From the NCBI GenBank assembly GCA_038503035.1, contig JAVSML010024710.1, positions 186,001 through 250,000 on the forward strand: 64,000 bases of DNA, given 5' to 3'. Under the pieces are notes generated by a model, which saw only the letters and a list, made by a program, of their open reading frames with translations, searched no databases and was not told the DNA's origin. Source of the stretch: Crocodylus rhombifer (taxonomy: Eukaryota; Chordata; Crocodylia; Crocodylidae). Positions 47,704 to 61,325 of the stretch are shown here, piece after piece. A program made the position numbers and the translations under genes. The number at the start of each line of letters is the position of its first letter. Position 1 is the stretch's first letter.

Positions 47704-47958
47704 TCCTATAGCCAGTCCATCATGAGCAGTCTTCTCCCTCACCTGGGGCTTCCCTGCTACTATATCTCCCTGTTACAGGCAGATTGTTGAAAGAAATAGT
47801 TCTAGCCATAGAGAAACTCATCTAAATCACATGAGCAGCAGAACTGTTTAGGAAAAGGGAACAGAACAATTTTATCCCGTTCCAAAGGCAAAAGCTAAAG
47901 GAATACTAGAAGCAGGACAAAGATGAACCAATTGGAATGCAAGCATCATGACCTAAAA

Positions 47959-48193
47959 CAGTGGAGTCAACCCTTTTGGTAGATGTGCCACAGATTAGCC
48001 CTGCACCCTCCAAATGCCATTCCAGTCCCTTTCCCTTACTCAATCTGATGCTCAGCTTTCTGCTTCCTGCCCTGTGCTCAATCTGATACTCTGCTTTCTG
48101 TCCCCTCCCCAATCTGCTGCTTGCTATATGCACAGAGGCTCCCCAAACTACTTGTGGCACCCATGCTGCATGGCACCAATGTTGGCCACCCCC
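47959..48193. mobile_element. hAT MITE, relative of 34520-34817
   Basis: CAGTGGAGTCAACCCTTTTG at the left and ATGTTGGCCACCCCC at the right are inverted relatives of the 34520 element. The CAATCTGATGCTC and CTTTCTGCTTCCTG body is shared. The duplication is not clear. Confidence 0.6.
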
Positions 48194-48199
48194 AATCTA

Positions 48200-48585
48200 G
48201 TAGTTTGTACTAGGGAAGGCAATATGAAAGGCAGAAAGAAAAATGCCCCTCCTTTCTTATACTGCAGCTCCCCCAAGAAAAAGAAAAGTAGAGATACATA
48301 AAAATGACTGAAGCCATAGAAATCTCCAGTGAGGAGATGGGTAACTGCACTGTGATTTCAGATGGAAAGACTAAATGTATAAACGTTGCAGAAGGCAAGC
48401 TGCCAATCATTAAATATTTACAAAATTTATGGCAAACTGGATTCCAGGTACAGTACCTTATGAAAGCAGCTGCAGCGTAATTTCGGCAACATTGTTAAAC
48501 AACAATATTAAAAGGAAGACATGTAATGCTTATGTACAATAAAGCCATTCTGAGATTAGTAAACAAATGTCTTTGATAAAAGACA
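48200..48585. other. AT-rich intronic sequence
   Basis: No feature recognised. Confidence 0.4.
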
Positions 48586-48589
48586 TAAT

Positions 48590-49292
48590 CTCCCTTCTCA
48601 TCAGTGCAGAGGCAGAAAAGGATCTTGGAGCCATTACTGATGCCAAAATGAACATGGGCCTACAGTGTGGGGACGCGGTCAGGAAGGCCAACCGTACTTT
48701 GTCATGAATCCACAGATGCATCTCAAGCAGGTCCAAGGATATGATCCTCCCCCTCTATGCGACACTGGTCATGCCGCAGTTAGAGTACTGTGTCCAGTTC
48801 TGGGTGCCGCACTTCAGGACGGATGTGGACAACACAGAGAGGGTCCAGAGGAGGCCCACCCCCATGATCAGGGGTCAGAAGGGCAGGCCCTACGAGGAGA
48901 GGCTACAGGACCTGAACCTGCTCAGCCTCCACAAGAGAAGGCTGAGGGGGGACCCGGTTGCTGTATACAAATTAGTCAGGGGGGACCAGCAGGCATTGGG
49001 GGAGTCCCTGTTCCCCCAAGCACTACCAGGAGTAACAAGAAATAACAGTCACAACCTGGCAGAGAGTAGATTCAGGCTAGATATCAGGAGGTGCTACTTC
49101 ACTGTCAGGGCAGCTAGGATCTAGAACCAACTTCCAAGAGATGTGGTTCTGGCTCCTACTCTGGGGGTCTTTAAAAGGAGGGTGGATGATCACCTTGCTG
49201 GGGTCGTTTGACCCCAGTACTCTTTCCTGCCATGGCAGGGGGTCGGACTTGATGATCTGCTCAGGTCCCTTCTGACCCTACCAACTATGAAA
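48590..49292 (+). mobile_element. CR1 3' fragment, copy 8
   Basis: Begins in AEKDLGAITDAKMNMG (about 48608), continues through YATLVMPQLEYCVQFWVPH, RVQRRPTPMIRGQKGRPYEERL and LVRGDQQALGESLFPQ, and ends at CTACCAACTATGAAAC. Very similar to copy 2, so the same subfamily. The RT catalytic part is missing. A small deletion or frame change lies near 48705. Antisense to RAB31. Confidence 0.9.
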
Positions 49293-49294
49293 CT

Positions 49295-49756
49295 ATCTCC
49301 AGGAGTTTACAGTAGTTGAGGCACAGAAGCACTGTGTGCTATTGGGCAGCAGGGCAGTGTAAGCAAGGTACTTAATTTCAATGCAACACCTGAATATCCT
49401 TAACATGGGAGGAGAGACAACATCTGTTATGGGCCCTGTCCAATGTTTTAAGGATGTATTTCAAGGAGAAGAATACTTAGACAAGAAGCCAGAAATACCT
49501 ACGCCCATGAACTACTGAACCAATAGGACCTGATGGAGCCACTGAAGAATAAACTGGCAAGATTCCAGAGAAGAGGCATCCGTACATCTACTGCAACTAG
49601 CACAAAGTAGATCGGCAGTTTAATAGTAGTGAGAACATTTTCAGCTAAACTTTAAGTGGTTCAGAGAGGTATAGAACATCAGAGTACTAAAAACACAACA
49701 CGATCTATTACAAAGGACTGAAGACACAAAATCTGATTCAGTCACTGATTTTATCA
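49295..49756. other. Intronic sequence
   Basis: No feature recognised. Confidence 0.4.
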
Positions 49757-49764
49757 CTAATGAG

Positions 49765-51585
49765 CAGGGATCTGGGTTTTCCATTTCCCATTGAAAAACA
49801 GAGGAAACCACGGATTTCCTGGTTTTATCAGAGAAAATGTGGATTTTCTGTTTTAGCAGAGAAACCCACAGATTTCCCTCTTTTGCAAAGAGCTCTGCAG
49901 GCTGACTGAGTTCCAGCCTGCAAGAGCTGTTTGCAAAAAGGGCCTGAAAGCTCCAACCCTGCCCGGAGGGGCAGGGGGAGGCAGAGGCAGAGGCAGAGGG
50001 GGGAAGGGCGTAGCCTGTGGTTTTTAGTCAGTCACAAGGCTTAGGTCAGGCTCACTTTTCTCCTGGAGCCAGTGAACTAGTAAGTGGGGCTTTCAGGGGA
50101 CTGGGGGTTTGAGGGGCAGGGCTGGGGGAGGAAGCTGGTTGAGGGCTGAGGGAGCAGGGAAGTATTGGGGAAATACACAGAGTGCCTAGCCGATGCCTCC
50201 ATGTGTGGCTTCCTTTAAGGGCTGCTAGAGCTGCTTAGGTTTTATATGCCCCTGGCTGGGCACTCCAGCCATGGGTGGGGAGATGTGGAGCCAGCTGAGC
50301 ACTCTGGCTGCAAGCAGGGAGGTGTTGAGGAAATACAGAGAGTGCCTGGCCAGCTCCATATCTCCCCGCTCACAGCTGGAGTACCCAGCCAGGGGCATGT
50401 GAAACCAAAGCAGCTCTAGCAGCTTAAGGGAAGCCACACATGGAGGTGCCAGCCAGGAGCAGAGAGATGTAGAGCCAACTGGGCACCCAGGGCACTCAGT
50501 GTTTTTCACTCTAAGGGGGCAAACAGGACCTGTGCCCTCAGATCTGTATGGGGGGCAGGCTGCGGGCTTAAGCTCCCTCCCTGCTCCCTGCCATGGGGAT
50601 GTTGTAGCCCTGTAGGCAAGACCCGACAAGGCTGGGAACAGTGGAGCCACGCTGGGATCTCCTCGCCCCTCACTGCACCTCCTGCACTTGCCACTGCTCT
50701 GAGTAGCAGAGCCTCATGCCACTTCCCTCAGTACAGCCCTGGGTGCAGGAGGTGCATTGCTGGGACAGTATGGAGCAAACAGCTGCCAGAAGATCCCTGC
50801 ATGGCTCCTCTCTCCTCACCCATGCCAGGTTATGGGGAGTGGAGCCCTACTCCGTTTCCCATGACTTGGTGCAACTGTGGAGAGAGGAGCTGCACAGGGA
50901 TCTCCTAGCAGCTGCTCACTCTGCGCTGCCCCAGTGACGCACATCCTGCACATGGGGCTGCACTGAGGGAACTGGCGCGGGGCTCCACCACTCTGAGCAG
51001 CTGCAGGTGCAGAAGGCACAGTGGGGGGGGAGGGGGCAAGGAGATTCTGGCACTGCCCTGCTGTTCCCAGACACAGGGAACTCCTTGCCTGCAGGGCTAC
51101 AGCAGCCCCGCAGTGGGGAAGCAGGGAGGGAACTCAAGCCTGCAGCTCGCCCCCGTACAGATCTGGGGGTGCGGGTTCCCCTTGCTCCCCGGGAGTACAC
51201 ATGGCACCCAGGAGCCAACCCCACCCCTGCCCAAGTCAGCAGCAGGCAGCAGTAGTGGGGAGCCAACTCCGTACTCCTGCTGCAGCTGCCTTCAGTTGGA
51301 GGCAGGGAGCTGTGGATCTGGGTCCCTGGTCCCATAGCCCTGGCAGCTGGGGGCCCCCTCTGGTAGGACAAGGGGGCAGGGGCTGTGGGTGAGAGGCAAG
51401 GGGCATGAGCAGGGCTGGAGGGCTGTTGTGGGGGCAAAGAGGGGCACCAGTAGGGCTGGGAAGGATGTGGGGGAAAGTGAGGGGCACCATCAGGGATGTG
51501 GGGGGGGGGCTTTAATTTTAATTACGGATTTTGGGGTTTTATCAGAGAATTTGCAGCTTTTTATCATGGAAAACCAGGATCCCTG
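49765..51585. mobile_element. Large hAT-like non-autonomous element with internal inverted repeat
   Basis: CAGGGATCTGGGTTTTCCAT at the left faces ATGGAAAACCAGGATCCCTG at the right. The duplications are CTAATGAG (49757-49764) and ACAATGAG (51586-51593), 6/8. Both subterminal zones repeat TTTTATCAGAGAA. Inside, 50195-50269 is inverted against 50375-50446. The GC-rich 1.8-kb body has frames open on both strands but nothing like a transposase. Confidence 0.8.
50195..50446. repeat. Inverted repeat inside the 49765 element
   Basis: The left arm 50195-50269 (GCCTCCATGTGTGGCTTCC ... GCACTCCAGC) matches the complement of the right arm 50375-50446 with few changes, around a loop of about 105 bp. Confidence 0.78.
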
Positions 51586-51593
51586 ACAATGAG

Positions 51594-54500
51594 AATGGGC
51601 AACACTTTCCTAGGAGGAATTTTCATTAGACTTATTTGTTGCTTTTGGCAGTTAGTGCAGAAGTTTGAAAGATATAGATATACATCTTTCAGGGTACAGC
51701 TATTAATTGATATACAGTTTTATTCTCCTTTAGAATTTACCTAAGCATTGTGATAACACAGACACAGATTTTCCAATATGTAAGTGCACACTGGAGCCTG
51801 GATACATACCAACGTGGATGAAGCATTCTGTGTCTCTACAGAAGAATATAAATATGTATTCTTGCAACCAAGCCAGAGTTTTATGTTTATGCATGTAAGA
51901 GTGTATCAGTTGGCCCATGTACAAGGTCAAAATAGGCATTCAACCATGTTTTGCATATGCACTTACTGGTATTTGCAGAAATTGGGATTTACCTGTACAT
52001 AGTGTAGTTTACCTGTTTTCAAACCATGGACCTATGTGACCATATTGATTAGATTTCATTTTGTGAAAAGGAAAAGATGTTATTAAAGAAGGAAATACTA
52101 CCTAATGACAACTATGGTATTAAGCGTTCCCTTACTTGTCAATGAATTTCACATAGTTTTTTTTTAAACAAAATTGTGTCTGTTCTAAAGAAAAAGTGTG
52201 AAACAAAATTGAGTTCTACACAAGTGTTTTTATAAATACAAAAGATAAATGCTTAAGAATACTTTGTTTAATTTCTGGTTAGCCCTTAGAAGAAAAAAGT
52301 TTTATTGAATGATTAGGAAAAGTCCACAAATCAGAAGCTTTCAATGAGTAGATGTGAACAGTAAGGAATCAATCATCTTATGACCACCTGAAAGCACCAC
52401 AAGATTTTACAGGGAAGGCTTTTGATTGCTTCGTGCAATTTGCCTGAACCAGTTTCCTTAGCAAAGCCTAAAATGATATTCAAGTGGTGTATACAAAATG
52501 GAGTTTAATATTGATTCTACTTCCTCCTTTTGGTAGAAAGATTAAATTTAATTTTCTCTGAATCACCAGAAAAAAAGTGACAGCTCTTCAGTCAATACTG
52601 AGTTGGTACAAAAAAATAAAAACAAAATTAAAAAAAAATACCCCACACACATGATTTGTAACATTCTGGAAAGTAAAATGAAAAAAAGAACTAACAGATA
52701 ACAACTTGCACATTATTTACTGATTATAGCCACATTGTACACCAAGCCTTGATTCAGTAAACAAGTATAATCAATAACTTCTATATAAAAGTTAAGCACA
52801 ACCTGACACAGTGTTCTGAACAAGACAGCTACACAAAAGAAACCCTGTTAGGAGTGGTTATTAGTAGCAAGAGGTTTCTAATTTCAAAAGCTTTTTTACT
52901 TAGCAAAAAAACCAAAACTTCTGGACCATGTTCTATCTTCTGTTATGCTTCAGCAATCTTGATGCTTTCAGTCTGGTTGTACTGGTGAAACCGAAAGAAG
53001 AATTTATTTTTTCCTAGAAGGATGTTTTAGGTCAGAAAGCAATTGAGTCATTTTACTAAGTAATTTCACCCAGAACCTTTGGAAGGTATGAATAATAAGA
53101 AGAAGTATTGGAAATTCTTTAGATTAGATCCAAGGTCAAAATGAAATTAATGGACTCTGCAACATGAGGTCTATAGCAGATCTATTGTTTAAATGTGTAC
53201 TTACTTGCCTGTGTTGTAACAATCTGAATATCACCATTTGTAAGAGACCCACTGAGCCCTTTTAAAACTAAACAGGAAAAGGTCCCTAAACATTTGTGTT
53301 TACCAATACAAAAAGAAACAAATGCAATTTCTCCATAGATACACAATTGGTTTTTCTAAGCAATTCCCACCCCATCCCCCCAGTAAATCCCAGTCCTCTG
53401 CATTCTTCTCTTAGCCTGACCCTTTCAGTGGTAAATCAGAAAAATGGGACTGTGGACATTCCATATTTAGGCTAAGAGAAACCTTTCTGGTATTTTTTAA
53501 ATATTTATTTATTTTAGTAACAGGAATGAACAAGAGACAGAATGACTCATTAACAGGAAAAGAGGCCATCAGTGACTCAATCTTCTTTGTTCACTCAGAT
53601 TCCCATTCAGTAAATAAGATTAAAATGTTTGTAAGATGTTTGTACATTTAACAAAAACAAAACTGTGGTCCTTTTCCTGTCATCCCTGGGTTTCTGCACC
53701 TCTCTGTTAGATCTTTGCTTGGGTTTTATTTAGCTTTTTCTTCTTGATTTATGCTACAGTATTCCAACTATGTGAATGGCCTTCTACATTCAAGTAGAGG
53801 CAAATTGGCTTTACTGTAGTCCTGTGTCAGTATGAATACTCCCATGAATAAATCCAGTTGCTGTACAGTTCTTAGATTGTTATCTCTTTCATCAGGTAAG
53901 CTCTTTTCTTTAATGCTTACATGACCATACACATGGTGCCCTACTTTGGACTGAAACCTCGAAGAACCACAATATAAACAATAACATAAACATTTCTGGA
54001 TGTATATCAGGGTTAATTTGGTTTGGTTTATGAACATTAGTAGAATTTAAAGATTTTCAGTCACACACACTTTCAATATAATGGCTAAGTTAAAAGGTAC
54101 ATTAGGTGGTTCACAATTTTACAGAAATATTTTGTGACAACAAATTGGTCTGTATCCTGTGCAACCCAGGCCCTCACCTTTTTCCTTAGTTTATCATGCC
54201 ATCAAAATGGAATGCCAGAGAAATTTTCTTCTCCTTAAAATTAGCAGGAAACCTGAATTACATAACCACCTAAATTAGAACTCGGACTTCTCAGTGGTCT
54301 GTAAGTACATATACCTCAAATTGATACACAGTGCTGGAATCTGATTGACCATGTCAATAATTCAGCTAAAACTTCTTCATTTAATGCAAAGGCCAGTAGT
54401 AATCTCTTAGGAATTTTTTAAATGTTATAAAAATACTAGTTATGTATTACAGCAATTATCAATGTCTGGATCCACACAGTAGTTACATTTACAAGCAAGG

Positions 54501-54605
54501 AAAAAATTCTAGTTGTCCTATGCTGGCTGGGTCCAGCAGATCCAGCTCAAATTAACAGAGAACCCTTCTCTTGCTCAAGATATTCCTTGTTCACTCTTAG
54601 TCCAT
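51594..54605. other. AT-rich intronic sequence
   Basis: About 3 kb of unique-looking AT-rich DNA. No supported exon, RNA gene or mobile element. Confidence 0.5.
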
Positions 54606-54610
54606 TTGTA

Positions 54611-54660
54611 GAGGTACATTGATATATTGGTCCATATCAGATCAGCACTGATGGAGGAGG
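54611..54660. mobile_element. Terminus of the foldback hAT family
   Basis: GAGGTACATTGATATATTGG followed by TCCATATCAGATCAGCAC matches the first ~45 bp of the foldback element at 18471. No opposite end; a CR1 copy follows within about 15 bp. Confidence 0.55.
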
Positions 54661-54671
54661 CAAGCAGGAGA

Positions 54672-55765
54672 TTCAACAGGCTTTAGAAAGGCATTTGAAA
54701 CTGTCATTACATCCTCATCAGAAAGCAAAGATGAATGTACTATAAGGTGGATACAAAGTTGGTTGGATCATCCTGCTCAACAAGTAGTCATCAATGGCTC
54801 AACATCTATTTGGAAGCAAGTTTCAGTGGGGCTCCCTTATGGTCTGTCCTGGGTCCAGTGTTGTTTAATAGCTTCATTAATGATCTGGGCAAAGGGATCA
54901 AATGCACGCTAAGCAAACTTACAGATGAAACCAGAAGGGTAGGATTAGGATACAGAATGACCTGGATAAATGAGAAATGGTCTGCAATCAAGCAGATGAA
55001 ATTCAACAAGGACAAGCATAAATCCTGCACTTGGGACAGAATAATTCCATGCACAAATACAAACTGGGGAACAACTGGCTGGGCTGCAGTACTGTAGAGG
55101 AGGACCTGGGGGTTACAGTGGACCAGAAGCTGAATGAGAGCCAACACTGTGCTTTTGTTGCAAAACAAGCCAACAGCATACTGGGTTGTACCAAGCAGTG
55201 TCACTTGCAAATTGAGGAAAGTAATTATTTCACTCTATTTAGCACTGGTGAGGCCTAACCTGGAGTCCTGTGTCCAGTGTTGCCCTCCCCCCCTCACTTC
55301 AAGAAAGATGTGGACAGGTTGGAAAAAGTCCAGTGCAGAACAACAAAAAATGATTGGAAGAAGATGACTTATGAGTAAAGACTGAAAGAACTACAGTTAT
55401 TTAGTCTGCAGAAAACTGAGGGGGAATTTGATAACGGTCTTTTAATATTTAAAGAGTGATTACACAGAAGATGGAGATAGCTTTTTCTCTGTAGCCACAG
55501 GAGTCACAGTACTACGAGAAGTGGCCTCAAACTGCACCAAAGGAAATTAGATTGGAGATTAGGAAAAACTTCCTGACCATGAGTGTCAAGCATTGCTACC
55601 TAGAGAAGCTGCAGAACTTCCATCCCTGGATATTTTCAAAAACAGGTTAGACAGACACTAGCCTGGGACGGTTTAATCAGCAATGATCCTGCTTGAGCAG
55701 AGGGCTAGGTTAGATCACCCCATTAATTCCCTTCCATCCCTACTTTCCTATGATCTTATGATCCT
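54672..55765 (+). mobile_element. CR1 LINE fragment, old copy 9
   Basis: Starts in the RT motif with the first catalytic Asp (RKAFETV-like at 54680), then LSVLGPVLFNSFINDL, a decayed polymerase box (KLTDET), DLGVTVDQKLNESQHC, LALVRPNLESCVQC, and the 3' end at TATGATCTTATGATCC, the CR1-type terminal repeat. Heavily mutated. Antisense to RAB31. Confidence 0.85.
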
Positions 55766-55769
55766 ACAT

Positions 55770-57995
55770 TCTTTTCCCTTGTCTAAGGCTTACAACTTCT
55801 ATCCTGACGTTAGTGCTTAAATTGCCTCTCCTTATTTCTGCTTAACCCATGGATTCCTGAAAGTCTGATCTATGTGTGTACATAAAAGCACACTGAAACA
55901 TACCATCTTTATTATATATTAAATTTCTTTAACATACTATATGATTCCTACACATGCATATAATACACAGCGATATATAAACAGGTGTAACGTAAATACT
56001 TGGCACATAAAGAAAGCAAAGGAGTGATATAGATTATTAAATTACTGGAAATAAACCACCTTCCAAAACAAGGTAAGTGTTTCCCCAAAATGTAACAAAA
56101 AATAAAGGAACTCAGACTCAATTCAAAGACTGGCAATCTCTTCAATGATTGCCATACAACAATTATGTCAGAACCTGTCAAGCAGCTTTGGCTCAGTTCC
56201 TAGGGCTACAGAAAGGTTTCTCAGGAGCCAAAGCAAGACACACAGCATTGGTGCAGAGCTGCCTCTACACTGTGGTACCTCTACACAGAGCAAGATAAAT
56301 GAGCAAGCTTTACAACACTGGATGATTGGAGAGAGTGAGTATGACATAAACATGATGGAAAAGATGGCACAACCTAGCAAAAGCAATGGATGTATTTCAA
56401 TACCTTTTTGTGCTACACATACAGCTGTTCAGGAATGGCAGTTTATTTGGGTGTGTTCCATAGCTTTGGTTAGAAGAAAGCAAGTGCAGGAACAGATATG
56501 AGCTCCCTTGCAGAGTAATATGCCTGAGGCTTTCAGTGGACACTTTGTTTGTCCTGGCATTCAGCAAACCTACAAGTCCAGTTTTCCACTTCAAGTCCCT
56601 CTGAAATACATGGGATAAAATGTGATAACATTTTTTCCCAAAACATGGTTGTGTGCATGTGTAATCTTACTGTACTTTTTCCCAGGCCAGGCTGCATGTG
56701 CCTCTCTGACAGAAGAGCAACGATGAAGTTTGGAAGGGTAACATTAGCAGATGACTGACTACCCCATACCTGTTTTGATCTGGGTCAAACCCCAGGACAA
56801 TGAGTCCCACATCAAATGAGACAGTATTTACAACCCAAGACTTCTAAGTAAACAGGATTACTCACAGCTAGCTGCTCTTTGCCTTACAAGCTAGCTTCAA
56901 CTTTTTTGCCAGTACACCAAAAAGCAAAAACCACTTCCTTTCAAATTAATTTACCATACTGAATTCTGAAAAAAACAAAAAACCCCCACCATGTTTTGTA
57001 AGGCCATCAGCTCCTCATATGAACAGGGACTGCTATGAGGTTCCCTTTCATTATTCTCCTATTCTGTTCAAAGTACCATGTTCCACTAGGTATCATATGG
57101 TGGTATATGTTCTGATAGCACATAATCATTTTACAATGCTGTCTAAAGTTTATGAACTCCACTCATAAAAGGAGGGAGATTTCTCCTGTTACTTTTAAGT
57201 ACAGTACTGTAGGCTTCCCCAAACTTTGTGTGCAAACAGAGATCCTGCCTTTCCTTCACATCCATCCAGGGTTTAAAAGAAAAAAAAGAGCAACACACTT
57301 TTTAGGAGCAAAAAGTGAAATATAGCTTAGGTCTGAAATCCAGCCTTCAATACAGGGTGGGCAAACTTTGTGTTGTATTTGCCCAAGAGCTTACTGGTGA
57401 CAAATACTACTATGCTTCCTGCACTGCAACTCCACCTTTGTGTGCATCACCCTGCTTTTCACTAGCAGCCACAATGGAACTACCTTGGAGCCACTTGTGC
57501 CTCACGAGTGACCCTCCACTTGGTCACCTTCCTTCAGTCTGTACAAGTCAAGGACATTGGGCCAGATGCACTCCTGGGCTTAGCACAGCATAGGAGGCAT
57601 AAAACCCCCCAGTTACAGTTGCCCATTCCTCAGTCACTAGACGCCACTGAGCCCCAGGCTTGGAATGCTGCTCTAGTTTACAATAGAAGTTTTGGGTCCT
57701 CCAGGGTCAGCAGCAGGAGAAATGGCAGAGGGGTGCATGCCTTATTCATGCTTCAGTGGAGTTCCAATTGTTTGCCCTGCCAGCTTTGTTTGAGCTGAGA
57801 GTTCTCCAGTGGCAAATTCTTGAGTTGGCAAATACAGACAGATTCTTGTCCCTTTGCACAGCTCAGGCCTATAGACTGTAATGGAAACTGGGTGGGAATG
57901 AGAGAGAGAGGACCCTCCTGCCTAACTGAGAAATGGAAGCCAGAGCTTTACTCACAAATGGAGGAAGAAGATAGATTTAGGATCAAACTTGATAC
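55770..57995. other. AT-rich intronic sequence
   Basis: No supported gene or mobile element. Confidence 0.45.
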
Positions 57996-58000
57996 TCCCA

Positions 58001-58110
58001 GGGCGCATCTACACATGCACCCAACTACCCACTTGTTACTACACAGTCATTTAGTACTTGCTAAAGCAAGCAGCTTGTTGCTAGTGCGCAGTCTCATCGG
58101 CATCACAGTT
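58001..58110. mobile_element. Hairpin MITE terminus (CAGGGCGCATC family)
   Basis: CAGGGCGCATCTACACATGC at the left, then a body with CTTGCTAAAGCAAG-type short palindromes, as in the copies at 9603 and 45351. The right end is decayed near GTGCGCAGTCTC. Confidence 0.5.
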
Positions 58111-59925
58111 TGTGCCCACTGATACTACAGCACCATAGAATCTTGGGCAGATGGACCCCCAGAATCTCAATTTCTTACAAACAAAAGGATTTGCCTATGT
58201 CACACAATCTAGATGTCTCAGATTTTATTGACTACAAGGAGATCTTCTGAGTATATTGCTAATAGACTTATATTGTTTTGCAAAGTTCTGAAATTGGGTC
58301 TAGAAACTACTAAAAGGTAATGGTAATAAAAGTTTCCTATTATTATGGCTGAAGGTTTGTTTTCACATTAGCATCTTGTGGACAGCTGTTTTAAAAAGAC
58401 CAGAAAATGAATGACTGGACTTGTCTACCCTGGCAAGCACTCAACTGTCCAGTTCTGGAATTCTGTGCCTGAAGTTGGTCAGTAGATGTCAGATGAAGGA
58501 TATACTGGTTTTGGAAAAACTGACTGCCAACCTCCTTGGTAAACTGAATTACCGTGATTAAAAGTGGATGGTTTTCTAGGAGTATACTGCACTGAAGCTC
58601 AGGAACCTCCTCTCACTAAGTACTAGGTTAGTATAACTATAGCTCTTGGTATCTTCCTAAAAGATTCCTCTGCTACTCTATGATTTGTAACATTCTGGAT
58701 AGTTGCATAGTCCTATAACATATAGCTGTTCTCTATGTTCTTTTCCTTTACATATCTTTTGGAGGGGGTAGGGGAAGGGACACTCAAACCATTCCCACAC
58801 AAGACCTCTTGTACATTTATTGCTGCAGAACGGCAACAACTTCAGTGCAAGAGGAGTATAATTTCACAAAACTCCTCCTACCTCTTAAAATCACAAGACT
58901 TGCTATTTGTGAAGAACAAGCAACATCTACATATTTTCTTTTTCATTGAGCTCTCAGGTTTCACTAATGTGCATTTACTTTTATAGTTATACCATTTTAA
59001 AGATGAATGCAAGGCTTTTTACTGAGAAGGAAAGAATGTTTATGGCCAAATGCTTTGGACCTGCACTGCAGGTTGGCTTTTACTACAGGGCAAAGTACCC
59101 ACTTATACTAGGGTATGTGCCAGCAAAGTATAGGGCACTGAAAAATCTGACGAATGCGGGGGTTTTTTAACCAGCAACTTACTTATACTGCATGAAAGAG
59201 AGGTCACTGTCCTCAACTTAGTTTACAAAGACTTTTCAGAGAGAAATAAAGGGCATATGACATGACACATTCAGTTTTTTAAACTTACATGAAACATTAT
59301 GACAGAGACCCTGAAAACATTTTAATGCACATGTTTTATCAAAGTAATATTTTTAGAGGAGTTTCACCAGTACATTTGGACATAGTTCCTTTAAGGCACA
59401 GCACAAATGAGGGAAGTGGAGTCATAATACAAAGCTAAGCACATTACTGTTGCAGATGGTAAAAAAATGTTGCTAAAGAGGAAAACAAAACAAAAAAATA
59501 GCAAAAATCAGTTAGCATTATACAAAATGAAATTCCTACGAAGACTTCATTGGACCATGTTTTGGTAACTCCACTGAAATCATTACACAAAAGCATGGAA
59601 CAAACACTAATCAAAACTTGATTGGGTGTACAGAAGCTGAAACAAGGGATCATATGAAATAAGACATGTCATTTCTACATTAACGACAAATTTGAAAACT
59701 CTCTCACTGCTGTTACCATTGGCTTATCTAAAGCAATGGTAACAAAAACAAGCTATTCTCCAAGCTTCAGTATTGTAGGCATGGCTTACAGTGTAAGAGG
59801 TTCTGAAAATTCTCTATTTACTCTGGTCTGTAGCAACAGAAGCTTGAAGCACAAAGCAGTACTGACAGGTAATTAGCTGAGCTAGCCTGATGTCAAGCAA
59901 AAGGTAGTGGAGGCACCTTAGGGCG
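58111..59925. other. AT-rich intronic sequence
   Basis: No supported gene or mobile element. Confidence 0.45.
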
Positions 59926-60560
59926 CTGACAGATGTGCAGCCTCCACTGTAACTCATGGCACTCCCTGAGAAGCACCATGAGTTACAGCATTTCCCCCCA
60001 GATGTTTGCTGTTGGGGCGGGGATTGAGCTCCAGTTTGGAGCAACTGCATATCTGCAGCTGCTCTCCTCTGGCAACCCCTCTCTCCCTCCTCCCCGGCCC
60101 AACTCCCAGCTCCAGTGCTGTTTTCAGATTAGGAGGGGAAGGGAAGCAAGGGGAGGTGATGGCAGGCAAGGGAGCTTGGTCTGGGGTTTGCTCAACCTAC
60201 GCTGGAGGGTGAGGTGGATGGATTGGAGACCCCCACCCCAACGTAGAAGGGGTTCCAATCCCCTGTCCCACCCTCCCACACAGGCTGGGCAAACCCCAGA
60301 TAGAACTCCCTCCCCTCCCCTCTCCCCTTCCCATTCAGAAGAAAGCACCGGGGCAGGACTCCCAGCGTGCCCTGACAGACATCAGTCAAGGCACTCTGCA
60401 GCCCCTTCATCTGAGCCCTCGTGTAACAAGGGTTCAGATTTTCACGCGATCAGGCACTTTAAAAGTGCCCTGCAGCCATGCCCTTCTGTAAGGTCACAGC
60501 TGTACAGCGCATTCAAGGGGCCAATTGTGCAACAAATGTAATTTCTATCTGTGCCCTCAG
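59924..60560. mobile_element. MITE with AGGGCGCTGACAGATG / CTGTGCCCT ends
   Basis: AGGGCGCTGACAGATGTGC at the left is inverted against TATCTGTGCCCTCAG at the right. A stem TGTAACTCATGGC / CCATGAGTTACA sits near the left end. The middle (60010-60420) is GC-rich, with frames on both strands. Related in style to the CAGGGCGCATC family but with a different subterminal sequence. Confidence 0.55.
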
Positions 60561-60639
60561 ACTAACCCATTCAGAGGTAAAAGCTTTCATAGGCAAGAGC
60601 CTACTTCATTTGTGCCAAAGCAAAGCTGATAGACTCACA

Positions 60640-61325
60640 CTCTACTTGTGATGTGTACTGCACACACAGCACACAAAAATCACTTGTACATGGCAAGTAT
60701 TATGGACTGGATAATTAAGGCATTGAAGCCAACTGTCAGAGCTGACAGGCCCCATCAGTGATGTTATGCTCTGCTTTCCATGTTTAAATTAAAAAGTTAT
60801 TATTAAAAATAAATCCCTTCCACCATTTACTATCTTGTAACAGGCTTGTGAGCAAATAGAAAACACTGGGGGATACAAAGCTGACTAAGGCTCATTTTCA
60901 CGGTTAAAGATGAGCAAGGCAAAAGAAAAGCAAACAAAAAGATCCTTTCTCTTCAAGTCATCCATGATAATACGCTAGTGGGGGGGAAGTTTTTCCTCCC
61001 TAACCCCAAAAGCAGCGTCTTATTTCCACAGTCAAGTTGGTCTCCTGTTAAACAGAATAAACCATTCCAGCCCACTCTCTCCCCTGCTGCCGGCTGGTGG
61101 GTCAGAGGCCAAGTTTCAGCTTGGAGGAATGTCCCAGGGCCATGTAGTGAATAAAGGAAGACCCGTGCTCCAGTTCAGCCAAATTGGGACTATTCTCCTA
61201 GCTGTTGTGACCTCTTTGTGCAGACAACTTCCTTGCAGCTGCTGCACAGCTAGCAAGTGGTGTGGCAATCCTGTTAGCATTAAAAGGGGTGGATTAAAAA
61301 CAACAGCCCCTAAAAGGCCTGATCA
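60640..61325. other. Intronic sequence near exon 1
   Basis: No supported feature. Confidence 0.4.
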
